From: Oscillatoria sp.
GTDB lineage: Bacteria > Cyanobacteriota > Cyanobacteriia > Cyanobacteriales > Laspinemataceae
Reading direction: 5' to 3'
Length of the DNA: 64,000 nt
Assembly (NCBI GenBank): GCA_011390515.1
Contig: JAABSJ010000005.1
Span: forward strand, 1 to 64,000
Part shown: piece by piece, positions 9,950 to 20,346 of the stretch
Layout: the number at the start of each line of letters is the position of its first letter
How positions within the stretch are numbered: the first letter of the stretch is position 1
Made by a program: the position numbers and the translations under genes
Notes under the pieces: generated by a model
Database searches by the model: none
What the model was told of the DNA's origin: nothing
Seen by the model: the letters and a program-made list of their open reading frames with translations, nothing else

Positions 9950-12900
9950 TCACGATCGCAGTTGAAACGGCGCGATTTCCTCCACAAGGGGCAACGGGGT
10001 AGCCGAATGAGCCCGAGGGTTGTGATCAGAGGGTCCCGGATGATCCTGAGTCAACCCTTCTTCCTGGCGATCGCCTGATTCTAGCGCAATCCCTGGGCCT
10101 GGGGTTGCGGACCGGGCAAAATCAGAATTTTCCTCCCCTGAGTCAGGATTTTGCCGGTCCACCGGCAGGGTGAAATAGAACGAACTGCCTTCACCCACGA
10201 CACTTTCCACCCAAATCTGCCCACCGTGATGTTCGACAATACTGCGACAAATCGCTAACCCCAAGCCAGTTCCGCCCTTCTTGCGAGAATCCGAGGCATC
10301 AACTTGTTGGAAGCGTTCAAAAATTGTCTCTAGCTTATCCCGAGGAATACCCCGTCCCTGATCTTTAATCTGAAACAGCACTTCAGGAATGGAGGAATCC
10401 AGGAAATCTGGAGACCGGGCGGAAGTGAGAGAGGCAGATAACCAGACCTGACCCCCTTCCGGCGAGAACTTGAGCGCATTACTCAGCAAATTGGTCAAAA
10501 CCTGAAAAATGCGATCGGGATCTGCCCAAAGTTGCACCGGAATCGGGTTCACGCAGATGGTCACCCCGGCCTTATCTGCCATTGTCCGCATCGCATCCGC
10601 TGCGGAGATCGTCAAATCAGCCGCATTGCAATACTGCTCAACCATCGTCACTTTACCCGACTGGATGCGCTCTAAATCCAGAATGTCATTAATCAACCGG
10701 ACCAGGCGATCGGTATTCGACACCGCAATCTGTAACATCCGCCCTGCCTTTTCCGGATAGGACTCCAGCAGTCCATTCGCCAACAGACCCAAAGACCCGC
10801 GAATCGAAGTTAAGGGAGTTCGCAGTTCGTGACTCACCACCGAAATGAATTCATCCTTCATCCGTTCCACCCCCTGACGTTCCGTAATATCCTTGAAGGT
10901 CAGGACCGCCCCCTTGATTTCATTTTGTTCTTGAATCGGGGTCGTGATGTATTCCACGGGAAAACTCGTGCCATCCTTGCGCCAAAACACCGCAGTGCCG
11001 TGATGGACTGACCCATCAGCGATCGCCGCATAAAGCGGGGGTCCTAAATAGTCTTCCCCCCCATCCCGAGGATCACCCACCTCCTCCGGCAGAAAATTGG
11101 CTCCCAAAATCATCGTCAACGGAGCCCCCAACAATTCCCCCATCGAATATCCCAACATCTTCGTCGCCGCAGGATTGATAAACGTTGTATTGCCGAGAAT
11201 ATCCATGCCGCAGATGCCTTCCCCTGCGGAATTTAAAATCAACTCATTTTGATGGCGCAGACGTTCCAGGGAATCCTCGACCCGCTTGAGGTCCGTCACA
11301 TCCCGGGCGATGGTGGAAACCCCGGTAATCCGACCTGCCGCATCTTTAATCGGAGAAATGGTCAACGACACATAGATCGGCGAACCCTCTTTCTTCAAAT
11401 GCACCGTTTCATAATGGTCAATGCTCGACCCTTGGAGAATCCCTTCCAACAGGCGTAACTCGCTCTCTTGACGGTTGGGTAAAATCAAAATCGAAATCGA
11501 TCGCCCCTTCACTTCCTCGGCAGTATAGCCATAAATTCTCTGAGCCCCGGCATTCCAACTTAAAATCATCCCATCTAAGGTCTTGCCAATAATCGCATCA
11601 TCGGAAGACTCCACAATGGAAGCCAGACGCAGACGTTCCTCCTCCACCTGCTTGCGTTCCGTGACATCGCGCCCAATCACCACCAATCCTTTGCGAGAGC
11701 CATCACTGTGAAACAGTGGCACTTTTAGGGTATCTAAAATCACCTCAGAGCCATCAGGAACGGGAATCACTTCTTCCTTATGGGAGAGAATCATATCTTT
11801 CCATGCCTCCTCATCGGACCGTTCACATTCCAAAAACGCATCCCGATAAAACGAGTTCAACTCTGCAATCTCGGCATCGGTTTTCCCCTGATAATCCAAA
11901 TCTCCCATGTCAAAGACTTTGAGCATGGCTTGGTTAGCTTCTAACCAAGCGCCGCGACCGTCTTTAAAACAGATAGCATCGGGCATGGCATTAATTAAGG
12001 TGCGCAATTGTTCTTCACTTTCTCGCAAGGCGGCCTCAGTCTGTTTACGGTCGGTAATATCGGTTAAAACACAGATCGAACCGACTCGTTGATTGTTTTC
12101 ATCAGTCACTGCATCCGCCCGCAACCAGATGGAAATGGTATTGACGGGATTGTGATCGATCCCTAGGGGTAAGACAAAAGACCGAGGAGTTCGTCCGCGC
12201 ATCAGCACTTCTGAACTCCAACTATTTCCTTGGTGAATCAGATTAAAAACTTCTTGACCTAAGGAGGAATCTGCAAATAAAGAAGGCAGTCCACCGGCCT
12301 GATTCAGTTCCTCCACGGTGCATTCAAATAAATCTAAAAAGGCGCGGTTATGATAGATAGCCTGCCCGGTGATATCGATGGTGAGGACCGCATCACTGGT
12401 ACTTTCCACCGCTTGGGTGACGCGGATTAAGGCTTGTTGGGCTTGTTCTCGTCGGGAGATTTCGGTTCTTAAGCGGGCGTTGATCCGCTGGAGTTCGGCA
12501 GTCCGTTCGGCGACCAGTTCTTCGAGGTGGTTGCGGTAGAGTCGGAGTTCTTCTTCGGCTTGTTTGCGCTCGGTGATATCCTCGACTAAGCCGATCGCAA
12601 ATTGCCAGCAGTTTTGGGTATCTCGCATTGAAGAGACACTCAGGCGGACCCAGACGCAATGACCTTGAGCATGGATGTAGCGTTTTTCCAGTTGGTAGCG
12701 ATCGCGCTCCCCGGCGAGGAGTTCCTGAAACAGTTGTCGGCTGGTGGGTAGGTCCTCGGGATAAGTAATCGAATCAAAGCAGAAGTCGCACAACTGAGCC
12801 TGACTATACCCCAACATCCCCTGAAGTGCCGGATTGGTTTGCAGAAATCGTCCCTCTAAATCGGTGATTTTCATCCCGATCGCCGCCCCCTCGAAGGTGG

Positions 12901-15118
12901 TGCGAAATCGATTTTCACTCTCGCGCAGGGCCTCTTCGGCTTGTTTGCGTTCGGTGATATCCCGGCAGGTATAAAGCAGGGTTCCCCCTTCGATCGCCAC
13001 TTGTTTGACGCTCACCAGTAAGGTCCTGGGGTTTCCCTTTTTATCCAGGATGGTCCGTTCCAGGTTGTGAATTTCCCCGAAAAGCTCCAGTTCTTCCCCC
13101 TCAAATAGGTGATCCCCGAGTAGGTGGCTAATGTGGCCCCATTGTTGGGCTTCTTCTACGGAATAGTCACAGATGAAGCGGACTGCGGGACTGATATAGG
13201 TCAGCGCCCCATTGCGATCGGTGATAAACACAGCTTCGGAGATATTGCTCAGGGTGATCCGGTGGAGTTCCTCACTGGCGCGTAAGGCGGCCTCCATCCG
13301 CTTGCGATCGCTCAAATCCCGGGCCACAGTGAGCAGGGTTAAGATGCCATTTTTTTCGCATAAGGGGGTAGCGGCTAATTCCACGGGCACGATGGTCCCA
13401 TCAACGCGCAAAAACTGTTGTTCGATAAAGGGAACGGCTTGATGTTCGGTTAAAATCTGCTCAATTCGTTCCTCCACCAGGGCGCGTTTGTCGGGATGCA
13501 CAAAATTCAGGACGGGTAACCCCACCAAGGCTTCTGGGCTGGTGGCCCCGAGGAGTTTGGCTCCGGCTGTGTTAATAAAGTCGATTTTGCCCCCACTGTG
13601 GACAATAATGGCTTCTGGGGAGAGTTCAACTAACCGACGGTAACGCTCTTCGCTTTTGGCGAGGGCGGATTCGGCCCTTTGGCGTTCGGCGCGATCGCGC
13701 AGGGCGACGATGCCGTAGGCGAGGTCATTGGCGAGTTCTCCTAAGAGTTCCACTTCGGCAATATCAAAGGCATTGGCGGTTCCTGAATAAATCCGCAGGG
13801 AACCAAAGGTTTTGTTTTTGCCAATCAGGGGGAGGGCAATGGTGGAGTGCAACCCTTGGTTGAGGGCTAATTCTCGCCAGGGGGCAAAACTGGGTTCGGT
13901 TTGGATATTTTGCACCAAGCAACATTTACCCGTCTGAATGCAGGTGCGGGTCATGCCTTTAAATTCTGGGTTCGGTTTCCAGGATGCCTGGAGTTGTTGT
14001 AAATAGTCCCCGGCATCTCCGGCGAAGGCGGCAGGTTGCAGGGGGCGTTGGTGCCCCGATTGCGCCGCTTCTTCCGCTTCAGATAGGGCGACCCAAGCCA
14101 GTCGATAGCCCCCGGTTTCGACGATGATCCGGCAGATCTCGTGGAGGAGTTCGGATTCTTCCTGAGCACGGACCATGACTTGATTGCATTCCCATATCGT
14201 GGTGAGGGCGCGGTTGAGGGAACAGAGTTCCATTTCTACGGCTTTGCGATCGCTCAGATCATGGGCAATTACGGAAAATCCCACTAATTGTCCTTGAGTG
14301 TCTTGCAATGCCGAGAGGGTGATATTGGCCCAAAACCGGGTTCCATTCCGTCGCCTGCGCCATCCTTCATCTTCACATTGTCCAGCGGTGGCTACGAGTT
14401 GGAGTTCTTGCTGGGGTTTGCCCGTGGCAATATCTTCTTGGGGATAAAAACAGGAGAAGTGATTGCCGATAATCTCAGCAGAGGAATAACCGAGCAGTCT
14501 CTGTGCGCCGCGATTCCAACTGGCAATCCTTCCCCTGGAATCCAGCAGAAAAATGGCGTAGTCACGGATTTCTTCGACAAAGGCGCGGAAGAGTTGATCG
14601 TTTTGTTGCAGGTGTCGTTGTAAATGGGGGCTGTGGGCAGTGGAGGGTTCCCCTGGGTTGGGGGGATGGGCCGCCCAGAGGGACGGGGACTCGCGATGGT
14701 TAACTCGGACTCTGGTGCTTAAGAGTTTTTCGACTCTCCAGAAGAGTTCCTCGGGCTGGATCGGGGCGGCGATCGCATCGTCATATCTCCTGACTCCCAG
14801 GGTTGGCTCCCGGGTTGCGCTTTCTTCCGCTTCTCGGTGGGATTGCAAAATATCCCACTCTCCAGGATGAATGACCAACAATAGGGGAAAATCCCGAGGT
14901 GGGGAGGGGTTTCCCCATTCCCAAGACCCCCGGTAAGCCTCCAACCCGAGGCGATCGCCAATGCATAAATCTAGGCCATTCCAGGGGGGATGCGCTTCCC
15001 CCGTCACCCCCTCCACCAGGGTTGACTCTCCCGTTATAACTTGGTAATGTTGCCCTAACTGCTGGATGAGCAGGTGACGGGTTTGTTGTTCCTCGATTAG
15101 GAGCAAAATACAGTTCAT
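9950..15118 (-). CDS. Very large multi-PAS/GAF sensor histidine kinase with degenerate N-terminal receiver-like domain
   Basis: Repeated PAS/PAC boundaries (xxDITERKQAEEALRES), a GAF-like segment, HisKA SVVSHELRTPLTSIRGSL, HATPase NLLSNALKFSPEGGQV, GGTGLGLAICRSIVEHHGG. Confidence 0.93.
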   Translation of the reverse strand: MNCILLLIEEQQTRHLLIQQLGQHYQVITGESTLVEGVTGEAHPPWNGLDLCIGDRLGLEAYRGSWEWGNPSPPRDFPLLLVIHPGEWDILQSHREAEESATREPTLGVRRYDDAIAAPIQPEELFWRVEKLLSTRVRVNHRESPSLWAAHPPNPGEPSTAHSPHLQRHLQQNDQLFRAFVEEIRDYAIFLLDSRGRIASWNRGAQRLLGYSSAEIIGNHFSCFYPQEDIATGKPQQELQLVATAGQCEDEGWRRRRNGTRFWANITLSALQDTQGQLVGFSVIAHDLSDRKAVEMELCSLNRALTTIWECNQVMVRAQEESELLHEICRIIVETGGYRLAWVALSEAEEAAQSGHQRPLQPAAFAGDAGDYLQQLQASWKPNPEFKGMTRTCIQTGKCCLVQNIQTEPSFAPWRELALNQGLHSTIALPLIGKNKTFGSLRIYSGTANAFDIAEVELLGELANDLAYGIVALRDRAERQRAESALAKSEERYRRLVELSPEAIIVHSGGKIDFINTAGAKLLGATSPEALVGLPVLNFVHPDKRALVEERIEQILTEHQAVPFIEQQFLRVDGTIVPVELAATPLCEKNGILTLLTVARDLSDRKRMEAALRASEELHRITLSNISEAVFITDRNGALTYISPAVRFICDYSVEEAQQWGHISHLLGDHLFEGEELELFGEIHNLERTILDKKGNPRTLLVSVKQVAIEGGTLLYTCRDITERKQAEEALRESENRFRTTFEGAAIGMKITDLEGRFLQTNPALQGMLGYSQAQLCDFCFDSITYPEDLPTSRQLFQELLAGERDRYQLEKRYIHAQGHCVWVRLSVSSMRDTQNCWQFAIGLVEDITERKQAEEELRLYRNHLEELVAERTAELQRINARLRTEISRREQAQQALIRVTQAVESTSDAVLTIDITGQAIYHNRAFLDLFECTVEELNQAGGLPSLFADSSLGQEVFNLIHQGNSWSSEVLMRGRTPRSFVLPLGIDHNPVNTISIWLRADAVTDENNQRVGSICVLTDITDRKQTEAALRESEEQLRTLINAMPDAICFKDGRGAWLEANQAMLKVFDMGDLDYQGKTDAEIAELNSFYRDAFLECERSDEEAWKDMILSHKEEVIPVPDGSEVILDTLKVPLFHSDGSRKGLVVIGRDVTERKQVEEERLRLASIVESSDDAIIGKTLDGMILSWNAGAQRIYGYTAEEVKGRSISILILPNRQESELRLLEGILQGSSIDHYETVHLKKEGSPIYVSLTISPIKDAAGRITGVSTIARDVTDLKRVEDSLERLRHQNELILNSAGEGICGMDILGNTTFINPAATKMLGYSMGELLGAPLTMILGANFLPEEVGDPRDGGEDYLGPPLYAAIADGSVHHGTAVFWRKDGTSFPVEYITTPIQEQNEIKGAVLTFKDITERQGVERMKDEFISVVSHELRTPLTSIRGSLGLLANGLLESYPEKAGRMLQIAVSNTDRLVRLINDILDLERIQSGKVTMVEQYCNAADLTISAADAMRTMADKAGVTICVNPIPVQLWADPDRIFQVLTNLLSNALKFSPEGGQVWLSASLTSARSPDFLDSSIPEVLFQIKDQGRGIPRDKLETIFERFQQVDASDSRKKGGTGLGLAICRSIVEHHGGQIWVESVVGEGSSFYFTLPVDRQNPDSGEENSDFARSATPGPGIALESGDRQEEGLTQDHPGPSDHNPRAHSATPLPLVEEIAPFQLRS

Positions 15119-15924
15119 AATTCACCCTAGTGCTTGCAGCTCCGTCTATCATGATGGTTCATCACAGTGTCGGAGTATGGAGCGTTCTTCGGCAGATGGC
15201 TTCCCCTCGCTTCCTCTCTACCCCTGTTGGTTTTTGGTCTATAGAAGTTCTTTCACCCTTGGATCCGGTGCGATTTCCTTGGTGCTGTTTCCTGGCCCAA
15301 ATTGCTCGGTGTTCACCCCTGGGCGATCGGGCTTTTGAGTGCTGGGGTTTGGGTTAACCCCTGATCTATATCTTCCGAATCTTTCCTTAATTAAATAGAT
15401 GTCTCTATATATTTAGCTTAAATCATTCCTGTGGGGTGAATCGCAAATCACCCCTACATTTTTTCTTCAAAGAGAGGGGCGCAGAATTTTCCAATGGATT
15501 TACAGGGGCGATCGCTCTATCTTAAGGATGAAATTCGCCACTTTCAGCCCGAAGTCGGGGCTATGTATTTTTACCGATGGGTGCTATTTAGTGGGTTAAG
15601 TTTTGATAAGTTTTGATAAGTTCAAAAGGGAGTATGTAAATTGTTGGTTCTTTAGCTGTTTATTAATTTAGAGTAATTTCTAATCCCTGCTTTGTCAAGT
15701 CATCCCTCCTCTGCGGATTAGCCCCGTTGATGTTTTTCCACAACCGCTGATCGGAGGCGCTATCCCTGTCACCTCACCGTTAAGGGGTTCGCATGTTCTG
15801 CAGATTGTTAATTTTTATAAAAATATGTAGATTTTTTTTCGGTTTCCCTGGCCTAATTGCAAGGTTAGACCCCCTACTATGGGGGCAGGGGGCCAGTCCC
15901 AAAGAGTAGAAAAACCTCCTAAAA

Positions 15925-17589
15925 TTAGCAGCGTTCCAATCGCGTCAACAACACCACAATTTCATCGATCGCCGCTCTTAACATGGCCGAGGATTGGTCC
16001 GATTGATTGACCAGAATGCTAAACAACACCGTATCATATTCCGAATTGGGAACATACCCAGATAACCCCGATACCCCCGTTAACGTCCCCGTTTTCGCCC
16101 GGACCGTTTGCGCTGCTGGAGTATTCCGAAACCGAGTCCGCAATGTACCACTCACCCCCGCTAAAGGTAACGCCTCCCGGTAAATCTCAAAATAAGGAGA
16201 ACCCGCCATCCCTCGCAGGGTTTGCACCAAGGATTCAGGACTGACGAGGTTCCGGCGAGAGAGTCCAGAAGCATCCACTAAATCGTAACTGGTCGGATCG
16301 ACTCCTAACTCGGTTAAAGTGGCTTTTAAGACTTGTAAACCCGCCTCCCGAGTCTCTTCCGGCAGGGGATTGTTGCCTTTACCTTGGGGATTCGCCCCGA
16401 GCGATCGCAACAAAACCTCTGTATAAAGATTATTGCTTCTCTGCAAGACTTGAACCGTCAGTTCCGATAAAGGCGGTGAGACGATCGCCGCTAATTCTTG
16501 CTGATTCGGCATATTCCGAAAGTGGTCACTCACCATTTCCCGTCCCGTGGTAATCCCCACCCCATTCAACGCTTGGCGGAAATACCCTAAAAAGTTTTGG
16601 GCGGGTTCTGCAACAGAAATTGAAACATCTTCTGCCGGTGAACCGACGTGCAACTGACCCGAGACTCGCACAATCGGTCGCGTAAACTCTCTCCCCACCT
16701 CCAAAAATTCTCGCGAATCCGTGGAAACCGTCCTGGACCGATTCTCAATTTGCCATCGGGTTTGTTCCATTGGATTTGCCCAAGTTACCGATAACGGTTG
16801 TCCTAATCCCTGGGGAGTTAAGGTAAAATCAACGCTATTTTGATTAAAAATCAGACTGTTGACGGGAGCACCATATCCCGCCTGGACATCTTCCCATTCC
16901 CAGTTAGGATGCACAGGAGACCCGATGAAATAACTATCTTCCCCGATCAGTTCCCCCACTTGCCGGATACCTTGTTGCTGCAATTGTTCGGCGATCGCCT
17001 CTAACTGAGTTTTCCCAATCGTCGGGTCACCCCGTCCCACAATCCGCAGAGAATCAATCCGGTCCCCAGTGGGATTAGAACCATAAACCGACGTGCGAAT
17101 CCGAAAGTCGGGACCGAGATGCTGTAACGCTGCCGCACTTGTGAGCAATTTAGCAGTCGATGCCGGAATAAAAAACTGCTCAGAATCCCGACTGTAAAGC
17201 GTGCGATCGCCTCGGATATCCAACGTTTCCACCAGAATACCCCACCGGGCGCGCCGCAACTGAGGACGATTAACAATCCCGGCGATCGTCGATTCCAACT
17301 GCGATTGACAAAACCGCTGGGGTGGCGGGGGTGAGGTTTGTCCCTTCACCGGAGACGGCACACTAACCAACATCAGCATCAACCCCAGCAGATTCAAGGA
17401 TTTCAGAGATTTGTAAAAGCGAGCGATCGGCAATCTCAACATAAGCAGAAACCACAGTCCAAATAAACAACAGTAAATCATCAGCAAAGCGCGCACCCCC
17501 AGGAAAAAGCGCCCCTTCCCAAGAATCCAAACGCCGGGGTATTCACCCGATTTAACCCCCAATCCGGGAGACCCCTTCTCTACCCCCAA
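15925..17589 (-). CDS. dacB: D-alanyl-D-alanine carboxypeptidase/endopeptidase (PBP4, peptidase S13)
   Basis: FIPASTAKLLTSAAALQHLGPDFRIRT (SxxK), VQVLQRSNNLYTEVLLRSLG (SxN), VRAKTGTLTGVSGLSGYV (KTG). Confidence 0.92.
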   Translation of the reverse strand: MGVEKGSPGLGVKSGEYPGVWILGKGRFFLGVRALLMIYCCLFGLWFLLMLRLPIARFYKSLKSLNLLGLMLMLVSVPSPVKGQTSPPPPQRFCQSQLESTIAGIVNRPQLRRARWGILVETLDIRGDRTLYSRDSEQFFIPASTAKLLTSAAALQHLGPDFRIRTSVYGSNPTGDRIDSLRIVGRGDPTIGKTQLEAIAEQLQQQGIRQVGELIGEDSYFIGSPVHPNWEWEDVQAGYGAPVNSLIFNQNSVDFTLTPQGLGQPLSVTWANPMEQTRWQIENRSRTVSTDSREFLEVGREFTRPIVRVSGQLHVGSPAEDVSISVAEPAQNFLGYFRQALNGVGITTGREMVSDHFRNMPNQQELAAIVSPPLSELTVQVLQRSNNLYTEVLLRSLGANPQGKGNNPLPEETREAGLQVLKATLTELGVDPTSYDLVDASGLSRRNLVSPESLVQTLRGMAGSPYFEIYREALPLAGVSGTLRTRFRNTPAAQTVRAKTGTLTGVSGLSGYVPNSEYDTVLFSILVNQSDQSSAMLRAAIDEIVVLLTRLERC

Positions 17590-17756
17590 GGATTCTACCA
17601 GTTCCCCAATGTTCGTAGTAACAACTTCAGTCGTTCTCTTTTCTTAGTTCGTAGTAACGCCTTCAGGCGTTCTCTTAGTTCGTAGTAACGACTTCAGTCG
17701 TTCCGGATTGTTCGTAGTAACGACTTCAGTCGTTTCGGATTGTTCGTAGTAACGAC

Positions 17757-17926
17757 ATCTTGCATCATTATCAACACCGGCGGGGGATAAATCCCCCGCC
17801 TCATAGCTAAAGTCGGTTAAAACCGACTGAAAACACCACGGGATAAGACTTATAGTCGGTTTCAACCGACTTGAGCTGTTAGGCGGGGGATTTATCCCCC
17901 GCCGGTTGTTGCAACTCGTGCAAGAT
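17757..17926. repeat. Palindromic module P, copy 1 (ATCTTGCA ... TGCAAGAT, nested hairpins)
   Basis: Contains CCGGCGGGGGATaaATCCCCCGCC, AGTCGGTTaaAACCGACT, AGTCGGTTtcAACCGACT and GGCGGGGGATttATCCCCCGCC; a second copy lies at 56758..56928. Confidence 0.9.
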
Positions 17927-17945
17927 TTCGGTAGTAACGACTTCA

Positions 17946-18065
17946 TACCAAATCCGATTGGTAAAAGTCGGTTTTCGCTTTTAGCCCGCGCAGGCGGGCT
18001 TCGTCCGTATAGCCCCAGGCTTGAGCCTGCGGGTTTTAACAGACCTTTGACAACCGGATTCCGTA
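17946..18065. mobile_element. Family C inverted-repeat mini-element, copy 1 (120 bp, TSD TCA)
   Basis: Ends TACCAAATCCGATTG / CAACCGGATTCCGTA; flanked by TCA at 17943..17945 and 18066..18068. Excision restores AACGACTTCAGTCGTT. Confidence 0.85.
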
Positions 18066-18315
18066 TCAGTCGTTCCAGATTGTTTGTAGTCACCACATCA
18101 GTCGTTCTCCAAGTTCGTAGTAACAACTTCAGTCGTTCCGGATTGTTCGTAGTAACAACTTCAGTCGTTCCCTTCTCTACAGGTGCGGTAATTAACACTC
18201 ACCCCATACCCAAAACCGAACTCAACCCTCCGCCCAACTTAGATATATTAATTCCAGAAAGAGGTAAGCAATTCAAACCTCAACCCAACACTAATTCTTA
18301 AAGAGGTAACCCACT

Positions 18316-18756
18316 ATGGCACTCATTCGTTACTCCCCCTTCCGGGAAATTGACAGCTTACAACGAGAAATGAACCGCTTATTTGACACAATTTCTTCCG
18401 CCCCCGAAACTGAAAATGGCGGATTGACCTTCGTTCCTCCTGCGGAAATCTCCGAAACCAGCGATGCCATTCACTTAAACCTAGAAATTCCCGGCATGGA
18501 ACCCGAGAACTTCGATGTCCAAGTCACCGCCGAATCCGTCGCTATTAGTGGAGAACGCCACTCCCAAACTCGCACCGAACAACAAGGCATGACCCGCAGC
18601 GAATTTCGCTATGGTCAATTCCGCCGCGTCATTCCCCTCCCCGCCCGTGTGAAAAATACCGAAGTGCAGGCGGAATACAAAAATGGCATTCTCCAACTCA
18701 ATTTACCCAAAGCAGAAGAGGAGAAAAACAAAGTCGTTAAAGTCAACATTGGCTAG
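18316..18756 (+). CDS. Hsp20/alpha-crystallin family small heat-shock protein
   Basis: MALIRYSPFREIDSLQREMNRLFD..LNLEIPGMEPENFDVQVTAESVAISGERH..YKNGILQLNLPKAE. Confidence 0.95.
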   Translation: MALIRYSPFREIDSLQREMNRLFDTISSAPETENGGLTFVPPAEISETSDAIHLNLEIPGMEPENFDVQVTAESVAISGERHSQTRTEQQGMTRSEFRYGQFRRVIPLPARVKNTEVQAEYKNGILQLNLPKAEEEKNKVVKVNIG

Positions 18757-19067
18757 AATCGGTTCTGACCTTTATTCCAGAAGAAAACCGGGCTATCAAG
18801 AAATAACCCCTGAAGAGGTTACTACAAACCTTCGGAGTGACTCCTTGATTGAGTCAAAAAAATGCTAACCCCTGAAGGGGTTACTACAAACCTTCGTAGT
18901 GACTCCTTCACCGAGTCATCTTGAGCCAAAATAATGCGACTTTTCTATCTCCAGAGGATGGTGAGTGCAGCCGAGTTCGATTACAGTGGAAGCAGGGGAG
19001 AGTGATGGGGTAACCCGTCGCCTCCTCAATTTTCCCTAAACTCTACGGACGGATATAAATAATAACG

Positions 19068-20282
19068 ATGTCGTTTTCTAAATTTTGTGCGAATGGGCGA
19101 ACCCTTATCACTTATTTATTAATGGGGATTTGGAGTGCGATCGCCTGGTTAAACCCCCTCGGGTCACTCTCGGCGGCAGCAACTCCCTTATCTGCGGTGA
19201 ATTCCCTCCCTGCCAACCCAGTAACGGTGGCCCTCCAACCCAAGCAAAACCAGGGAACTGGAGGCAACTTTGTCACCGCAGCAGTGGATCTCGTCGGACC
19301 CTCCGTGGTCCGCCTGAATACCGAAAGGACGATCGCCCGTCGGGATGACCCATTTTTTAATGATTCCTTATTCCGAGAGTTTTTCGGACCGGATGTGCCA
19401 GTCCCCCAGCAAGAAGAACTCCTGCGGGGTCAGGGTTCGGGTTTCATTATCGACGGTGACGGGTTAATTCTCACTAATGCTCATGTGGTCAGTGATGCCG
19501 ATCGCGTCACCGTCACCTTAAAAGATGGTCGCACATTCGAGGGGGAAGTGCGCGGAACTGATGCCGTCACCGATTTAGCTGTAGTCAAAATTGATGACCC
19601 CGGCGAACAATTACCCGTTGCACCGTTGGGAGATTCCTCACAAGTGCGCGTGGGAGATTGGGCGATCGCCGTCGGCAATCCCTTTGGGTTAGATAATACC
19701 GTCACATTAGGGATTATTAGCACCTTAGAGCGATCGTCCTCCCAAGTCGGCATCCCCGATAAACGAGTAGACTTTTTACAAACCGACGCCGCCATCAATC
19801 CTGGCAACTCCGGCGGTCCCCTGTTGAACGATCGCGGTCAAGTCATCGGCATAAACACCGCCATTCGTCCCAATGCCAGAGGGATTGGATTTGCCATTCC
19901 CATCAACAAAGCCAAAGCCCTCACTGATACATTAGCCCGAGGTGAGACCGTCACCCATCCCTTTATCGGGATTCAGATGGTCACCTTAACCCCGGACTTA
20001 GCGCGCCAAAACAATCAGGACCGTAATTCCACCTTAATCGTCCCGGAAATCAATGGCGTGTTAGTGATGCGAGTCTTGCGAGATTCCCCCGCAGAAGCGG
20101 CCAGATTGCGCCTTGGAGATGCGATCGTGGCCGTAGATGGCACCCCCATCACCAGCGCCGACCAATTGCAGCGTATCGTCGAAAATAGCGGCATCAATCG
20201 CGACCTCCGTCTCACGGTTCAACGTGGCCCTCAAACCCTAGAACTCACCGTGAGAACCGCTCAACTGAGCAATACTCGGTGA
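19068..20282 (+). CDS. HtrA/Deg-type trypsin-like serine protease with PDZ domain
   Basis: GSGFIIDGDGLILTNAHVV (His), TDAAINPGNSGGPLLN (Ser), C-terminal PDZ GVLVMRVLRDSPAEAARLRLGDAIVAVDG. Confidence 0.95.
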   Translation: MSFSKFCANGRTLITYLLMGIWSAIAWLNPLGSLSAAATPLSAVNSLPANPVTVALQPKQNQGTGGNFVTAAVDLVGPSVVRLNTERTIARRDDPFFNDSLFREFFGPDVPVPQQEELLRGQGSGFIIDGDGLILTNAHVVSDADRVTVTLKDGRTFEGEVRGTDAVTDLAVVKIDDPGEQLPVAPLGDSSQVRVGDWAIAVGNPFGLDNTVTLGIISTLERSSSQVGIPDKRVDFLQTDAAINPGNSGGPLLNDRGQVIGINTAIRPNARGIGFAIPINKAKALTDTLARGETVTHPFIGIQMVTLTPDLARQNNQDRNSTLIVPEINGVLVMRVLRDSPAEAARLRLGDAIVAVDGTPITSADQLQRIVENSGINRDLRLTVQRGPQTLELTVRTAQLSNTR

Positions 20283-20299
20283 GAAATGACTGGCAACAC

Positions 20300-20324
20300 C
20301 CGGCGGGGAGCAATTCCCCGCCGG
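20300..20324. repeat. GC-rich hairpin after the HtrA-type gene; possible terminator or repeat relative of module P
   Basis: CCGGCGGGG-AGCAATT-CCCCGCCGG; no strong T-tract. Confidence 0.5.
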
Positions 20325-20346
20325 AGTAGAGAAGGGTGCTGTCTAG

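Noticed and set aside
17644-18198. 184-aa minus-strand ORF and overlapping plus-strand ORF 17906..18301
   Set aside because: Translation consists of repeat-derived TTEVVTTNNPERLK units; these are non-coding hairpin repeats.
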